This document shows, one piece after another, positions 59,801 to 64,000 of a stretch of 64,000 bases of DNA (the first letter of the stretch is position 1; each line of letters starts with the position of its first letter). Both the position numbers and the translations under genes were made by a program. The DNA comes from Triplophysa rosa. Lineage: Eukaryota; Chordata; Actinopteri; Cypriniformes; Nemacheilidae. Location: positions 4,970,096 through 5,034,095 of the forward strand of contig NC_079898.1 in the NCBI RefSeq assembly GCF_024868665.1, written 5' to 3'. A model generated the notes under the pieces. That model saw only the letters and a list, made by a program, of their open reading frames with translations. It was not told the origin of the DNA and made no database searches.

Positions 59801-62375
59801 GCCAAGTAGGTGCTATTATACTATTGGCTAGATCGCGGGCCCAAAGGTGAAACTAGCGGCTCAAAGCAGAGAGCAGAAAATAAATATGGCAGGAATAGAG
59901 ACGAGCGAGGAAAATGACAGCGACGAACTTGTGCCTAAAAAGAACGGTACGTTACGTCTGAAATATGGCAATAATTTGCAGGGCTCGACATTAAGGCTTG
60001 TCTGGGAGAAGTGAATGTTTTGTATTGGCAAGTGAGAGAGAATTTTACTTGCCCGACCGGACAAGTACCTTGAAAACAAATGAATAACAACAGTGCGACA
60101 TATATGTACAGTAGAATAATACGAATATGTGCATTAGACAGAGCTGCGTGTATGTGTGAAGTGCGTTTGTCGTGGTTGTGCTTGTTTGTGTGTAACAATA
60201 ATCAATAGTGCACTGCACTGAGTCCATGTAACGTACATTAACTAGATACGAACGCGGAATCCTGTTATTTAAATGTCATCTGGCTGTTCTGTGTGTCTGA
60301 GTGAATTATGTGCACAGTTTAACATACAACACGAGTGATGGTCGAGGATTTATCTGCGTCTGCACTGTATGAGGATATGAACACATGAACTTCATCTCCA
60401 GAGTTGTTCTGGGAGTTTATTTTACGAGCGCTTTACTGTTTGAGTGAAGCTATTGGCAAACACAAAAACTTGAGCCTTCCCAGAAAACCCGTCAAAATAA
60501 AAGTCCTGTTGAATTGAACACACACTGTAGTGTTAAGTCTAAATGTTTGCCTCTTCCTCGATAGTTTTTTTAGCCTGAATTAGATTTAATTACATCAGAA
60601 GAATATCTATTACCTGTTTATTTCAGTATGATAATTACATATATAAATAATAAAAAAATAGCTAATAAAAATAGCATTTCTCTAGGAAATGTTATATCGC
60701 AAGAAATATCGTTATTGCAACATTCAATAACAAAATCGCATATTTTCTCAATATCGTGCAGCCCTAGTGGAAAACTTTAAGGCGGTCGTCCGTTTTCAAT
60801 GTAAGTGTCAATAAATGAATTTCTCGTGACTAAATTATGTTTTTATCAATGCTCACGTTTAGGTTGTTGTTAATACATCATAGGTCAAAGAGCATACGGG
60901 TCACATGACCATAAAACATGGTGGACGCAGTATGTCCGAAATGTATTCATACTACTCCCACTCATACTACAGTATATAGAACGTACTGTTTTAACGGCCG
61001 ATAGGTAGGTACTTATTCAAACTTATTCAATTTCGGACGCAGCCTGCGTGTTTTACAAGTCCGACTTAGTTTAGTGGCGAAGCGGTTTCCGTGTTGATAC
61101 TGGTGGAATATCGCATGACTCTCAGCCAATCGGATACGAGAACCAAAAAGAACTGTTGCATTATTGGTTTTTATTATTGTATTTTGATACAACACACAGG
61201 AAAACCAATAATTTTAAAGGAGTAGTTCACCTTAAAAATGAAAAGTCTGTCATCAATTCCTCATTCATAATTATCATTTCAAACATGTATGACTTTCTTT
61301 CTTCCGCAGAACACACAAGAAGATATTTTGAAGAATGTTGTTAACAGCCCCTCATTTACTTGCATTGGTTACAATAGAAGTGAATGGGGGGCTTTTCTGT
61401 TCTGTTACCAACATTTTTCAAAATATGTTCTTTTGTGTTCTGCAGAAGAAAGAAAGTCATACAGGTTTGAAATGACAAGATGGTGTGTAAATGATGACAG
61501 AATTTTCATTTTGAAGGTGAACTACACTTTAAGTTATTGCCATGCTGCCATATTTTAATTAAGTGCTCGGATCTGTGCATTTACATTTTAATTTCAGTTA
61601 TTAAACTCAAAATATTAATCGTTTTTTTCTCACAAATGTTTCATTTTAACGCTTATTAACCCTCTGGAGTCATTTGGATTATTTTAATGACGGATGCATG
61701 TGCTGTTATATGCACCATTTTAAGCGGCATATAAGAAACATGACGGCATTTAATAAAAACATTTTTTTGTTTGTAATCAAATGAAGAAAGGAGATCGTTG
61801 ATATATCTGGGATGGCATGAGGGTGAGTACATGATGTTTCATGTTTGGATGAACAATAGACGGTTTCAGCGGCAACAACATAAACAAACGTTATGTGGGC
61901 CAAACTTAACTTCGGGTAGACCTGCGCGAAGAATCAATAACTGTCAAGTAGTTTTAATTGAATACAATTTAGATACAATAAAATATGAATATTAATTAAT
62001 ACGGATATAAATTAAATATACAATTTTTTTATATTATAACCCAACGCAGGGCGGAAGTAACTTCGGGCCAGGCATGTGCGCCCGATGAAACCGTCTATAA
62101 CAGCTGTTGTCACTGCAAATTGTCTTCACATTGAACATTCAAAAACTTTCCTTTGTTTCCAATAAAAATAATAAATGTAATAAAATAAATAAAAGCATAT
62201 GATACGAGACTAACTAAAGACAGACAGACTGTTATTTTTAGTTGAACTATTCCTTTAATGTAACAGCAAAAAGACCAGAATTACCTTCTTTAGCTGCAAA
62301 AGTTTGACTGTCATCAACAACTTTCTTGAACTCGGGGTTGTAGCGGGTTCCCTCTGGGAAGATGACAAGATACAT
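56836..62375 (-). CDS. agpat5: 1-acylglycerol-3-phosphate acyltransferase 5, C-terminal half
   Basis: Four exons join in frame and give the last about 197 residues of a 360-aa-class protein: 62285-62375, 58910-59061, 57238-57361, 56836-57061. The acyltransferase motif III FPEGTRYNP opens the fragment; then AVLKHVLTPRMKASHVAIDAM, ITVAYEGTLT, EFLCKECRRVHIYFKRL, RRWLHERFEIKDQ and a C-terminal hydrophobic pair ending in NTWIYGTLLGWAWVSVSP. The wording matches AGPAT5 (LPAAT epsilon), which makes phosphatidic acid from lysophosphatidic acid in mitochondrial/ER membranes. Catalytic motif I (NHQSxxD) and the signal anchor lie in exons beyond the right edge. Complete 3' end, partial 5' end. An hAT and two TTAA elements lie in the introns. 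Confidence 0.93.
57704..58097. mobile_element. TTAA-flanked MITE (AGGGACAGTTCACC ends), agpat5 intron
   Basis: TTAA at 57700-57703 and 58098-58101. Ends AGGGACAGTTCACCCAAAAA and, reverse-complemented, AGGGATAGTTCACCCAAAAA. 394 bp, non-coding. Sister copies lie at 61218-61528 and, truncated, at 30419. Confidence 0.9.
58296..58338 (+). repeat. L2/SINE-type 3' tail
   Basis: TTTGTAAGTCGCTTTGGAGAAG then AATCTGCTAAATAAATGTGA, a diverged tail of the same type as at 39233. Confidence 0.6.
59623..60766 (+). mobile_element. hAT element with remnant of a transposase start, agpat5 intron
   Basis: Ends TAGGGCTGCACGATATATAT and, reverse-complemented, TAGGGCTGCACGATATTGAG; perfect 8-bp duplication GTGGAAAA (59615-59622, 60767-60774). 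1144 bp, so internally deleted. At 59886 a start codon opens MAGIETSEENDSDELVPKKN, which resembles the N-terminus before the BED finger in fish hAT transposases; the rest of the transposase is missing. AT-rich ATATCG boxes mark both ends. Confidence 0.9.
61218..61528. mobile_element. TTAA-flanked MITE, second copy, agpat5 intron
   Basis: TTAA at 61214-61217 and 61529-61532. Ends AGGAGTAGTTCACCTTAAAA and, reverse-complemented, AGTGTAGTTCACCTTCAAAA. 311 bp. The 89-aa ORF running through it is a by-product. Confidence 0.85.
61859..62095. repeat. TA-flanked MITE, 237 bp
   Basis: Ends GACGGTTTCAGCGG and, reverse-complemented, GACGGTTTCATCGGGC; TA on both sides (61857-61858 and 62096-62097). Contains GCCAAACTTAACTTCGGG and its inverted partner GTAACTTCGGGCC. 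Confidence 0.7.
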
Positions 62376-64000
62376 CTATGCACAAAACAAATAGGGTAAT
62401 AGAGTCATAAAGTGAAGCACTTACTGATGTTAGTGAATTATTGGTGAATCACAGTCGTGGGACAGGGCAAATGTAGGTAGGCATTCTTCAGCTCTGTCAG
62501 TTTGTGAAAATACAAAACTTGGGAATATCAGATGGGGGGAGGGGCTGTTGCTTATGATGAAAGAGGAAGTGCTTGGCTCGAACCCACAGTATGACAGCAA
62601 CATTGTATAAAACAGCTGCATGGCTCAACGAGTGTCATGGGAAAAAGTCTTTTAGTCTTAAAAAAAACATACAGACAGGAAGGATAAGCAGAGGAACTCA
62701 CATACTTTATACAACTACATTTACAAAATATGAGACGAATAAACCAAAACGAAGGTCAACCGTCCTAAAATCAAAATGAATCCAGTTTACTTTCTTAATG
62801 CGTGCTACTGATTTTACTGTGCACAAGCCATTTCTGCATGCTATTCCAACAAAAAAAGTTTGTCTTTATAATCAAAATGTAATATTAGAATTAGAGTTTG
62901 ACAGACATTTTAAAAGCATCACATCATGGTTCTTCTTCATTCTGACATGTAAATATGAAAAGCAACCCTGCAGCTTCTTATACAGGATAAAGTCATCACA
63001 CAACCGGCACCAGAGGTCGTGTTAACCGAAAATTCTCCTTTCATGACCTAACAGCAGCTTAACACTATAACTACCAAGGCAGTCATTTTGACCGTTTTTA
63101 AAATTTGCAATGCAACAACTTTGTTGAAATAAAACCCATATAACTACAGTACCCTGACTTTTCTTAAATATATGTATATTTTATTCTAACATTGTTGCTT
63201 TAATAAAATGACAAAACACAAAAGAGTTCTGAGTATTTCTACCGCGAACTGCCATGGCGGTCAAATTGACCGCATGCATTACAGAAACTGTATCATTTCA
63301 GCGCTCTTTCTTGCCATTGAAGATTTTCGCCACTGTTGCCTAGCAATTTATTATCTGGCGTTTTTTTTATGTTATTGCTAAACCAAAACGTAGCTTACCC
63401 TCAAAATGTCAGCAAAAAAATACAGCTTTTTAAATCAGTTTGTTTTCCCACAGGTTAGTGAATATTCTTTGTAACTGTTTTTGATCTTGCTAATTTTGTC
63501 ATATGTCCATACATGTCTACGAAGGTATTTACTAATCAATTACATGCATATTGTTAATATTTATTACTTATTATATTCTAAAATTTGTTTTTATTTTACA
63601 TCACTTCTAAAAAAATCTGTAATTAGCAGTCTACCCAATAAGTTTTGTGGTTGACTATGAAATAATACATTTTTTTATTCGTAAGAATTTCAATTTCGTG
63701 TCCTGATTTTTATTATTAACTATCCTAACAAAACACATTCATTTATTCATACATTTTGATTCCAGTGGTGTGTTCGATTCGTGTGATCCAATTATAGCTC
63801 CTGTGCATTGTAAAATCTAAAAGTCAAAATATATTGAAAAAGGATAGATGTTATCATTTCTAAAATTCACAACATGTTTTTATATAACAAAATATTCTGC
63901 ATCAATCCATATTTGTTGCGGTTTAGACTTTCACCGCAGTGAAAATGTTGTTTTTGAAAGAACTTTGCTCTTCCGCCTGCCGGTGTCCTAAAACAGAACA
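62376..64000. other. agpat5 intron, right edge
   Basis: No agpat5 exon is recognised upstream of 62375 within the window. Two related phrases (GCAGTCATTTTGACCG at about 63079 and GCCATGGCGGTCAAATTGACCG at about 63252) look like parts of an interspersed repeat. Otherwise AT-rich with nothing seen. Confidence 0.45.

Noticed and set aside
61289..61558. 89-aa ORF with FFLPQNTQED start
   Set aside because: Spans a TTAA-flanked MITE; similar ORFs arise in other copies of this repeat.

Overview
The window is vertebrate nuclear DNA, almost certainly from a teleost and most likely a cypriniform (carp or zebrafish-like) fish. The genes are intron-rich, they match teleost/vertebrate proteins exon by exon, and the rest is packed with fish-type DNA transposons, short inverted-repeat elements, solo LTRs, an L2-like LINE and CA microsatellites. 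The overall base composition is AT-rich.

Six protein-coding genes can be read by joining exons at GT/AG borders. They are otor (otoraplin, minus, 21042-22034, complete), gtpbp2 (plus, 24347-32809, complete, 12 exons, 600 aa), polh (DNA polymerase eta, minus, 35073-42350, complete, 10 exons, 669 aa), a class-alpha glutathione S-transferase (plus, 48955-50297, 6 exons, 223 aa), tmem14a (minus, 50683-51813, 4 coding exons, 99 aa) and the 3' half of agpat5 (minus, 56836-62375, running off the right edge). gtpbp2 and polh converge tail to tail, as they neighbour each other in human 6p21; gsta and tmem14a also converge, with poly(A) signals only about 40 bp apart, and neighbour each other in human 6p12. 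An unassigned last-exon-like segment lies at 54541-54600 on the minus strand.

Region by region: 1-1749 is a decayed L2-like LINE; 1909-5239 looks like an old DNA element with CACT-type ends, interrupted by a solo LTR (2513-2856). 7603-19362 is the largest single object, an 11.8-kb DNA transposon with matching inverted ends (GGGTGGGTTG...) and a 3-bp ATA duplication. It carries a broken EnSpm/CACTA-like transposase on the minus strand and, divergently, a coiled-coil plus BEN-domain gene on the plus strand. It is invaded by one hAT element (8035-10935) that is itself invaded by a second (9651-10707). A solo LTR (19759-20434) follows, then otor, a duplicated CA-rich repeat block (22609-23452), and gtpbp2/polh, whose introns hold several dated insertions. 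42351-48954 is gene-free and holds a three-deep nest of mobile elements (45028-48122). The right third holds gsta, tmem14a, and agpat5 with hAT and TTAA-flanked insertions in its introns.

The cellular genes do not form one pathway: otor is a secreted inner-ear-type SH3 protein, gtpbp2 a translational/ribosome-rescue GTPase, polh a lesion-bypass polymerase, gsta a detoxification enzyme, tmem14a a small membrane protein and agpat5 a lysophosphatidic acid acyltransferase. The most unusual content is the composite EnSpm-like element with its BEN partner gene and its series of duplicated acidic mini-exons.
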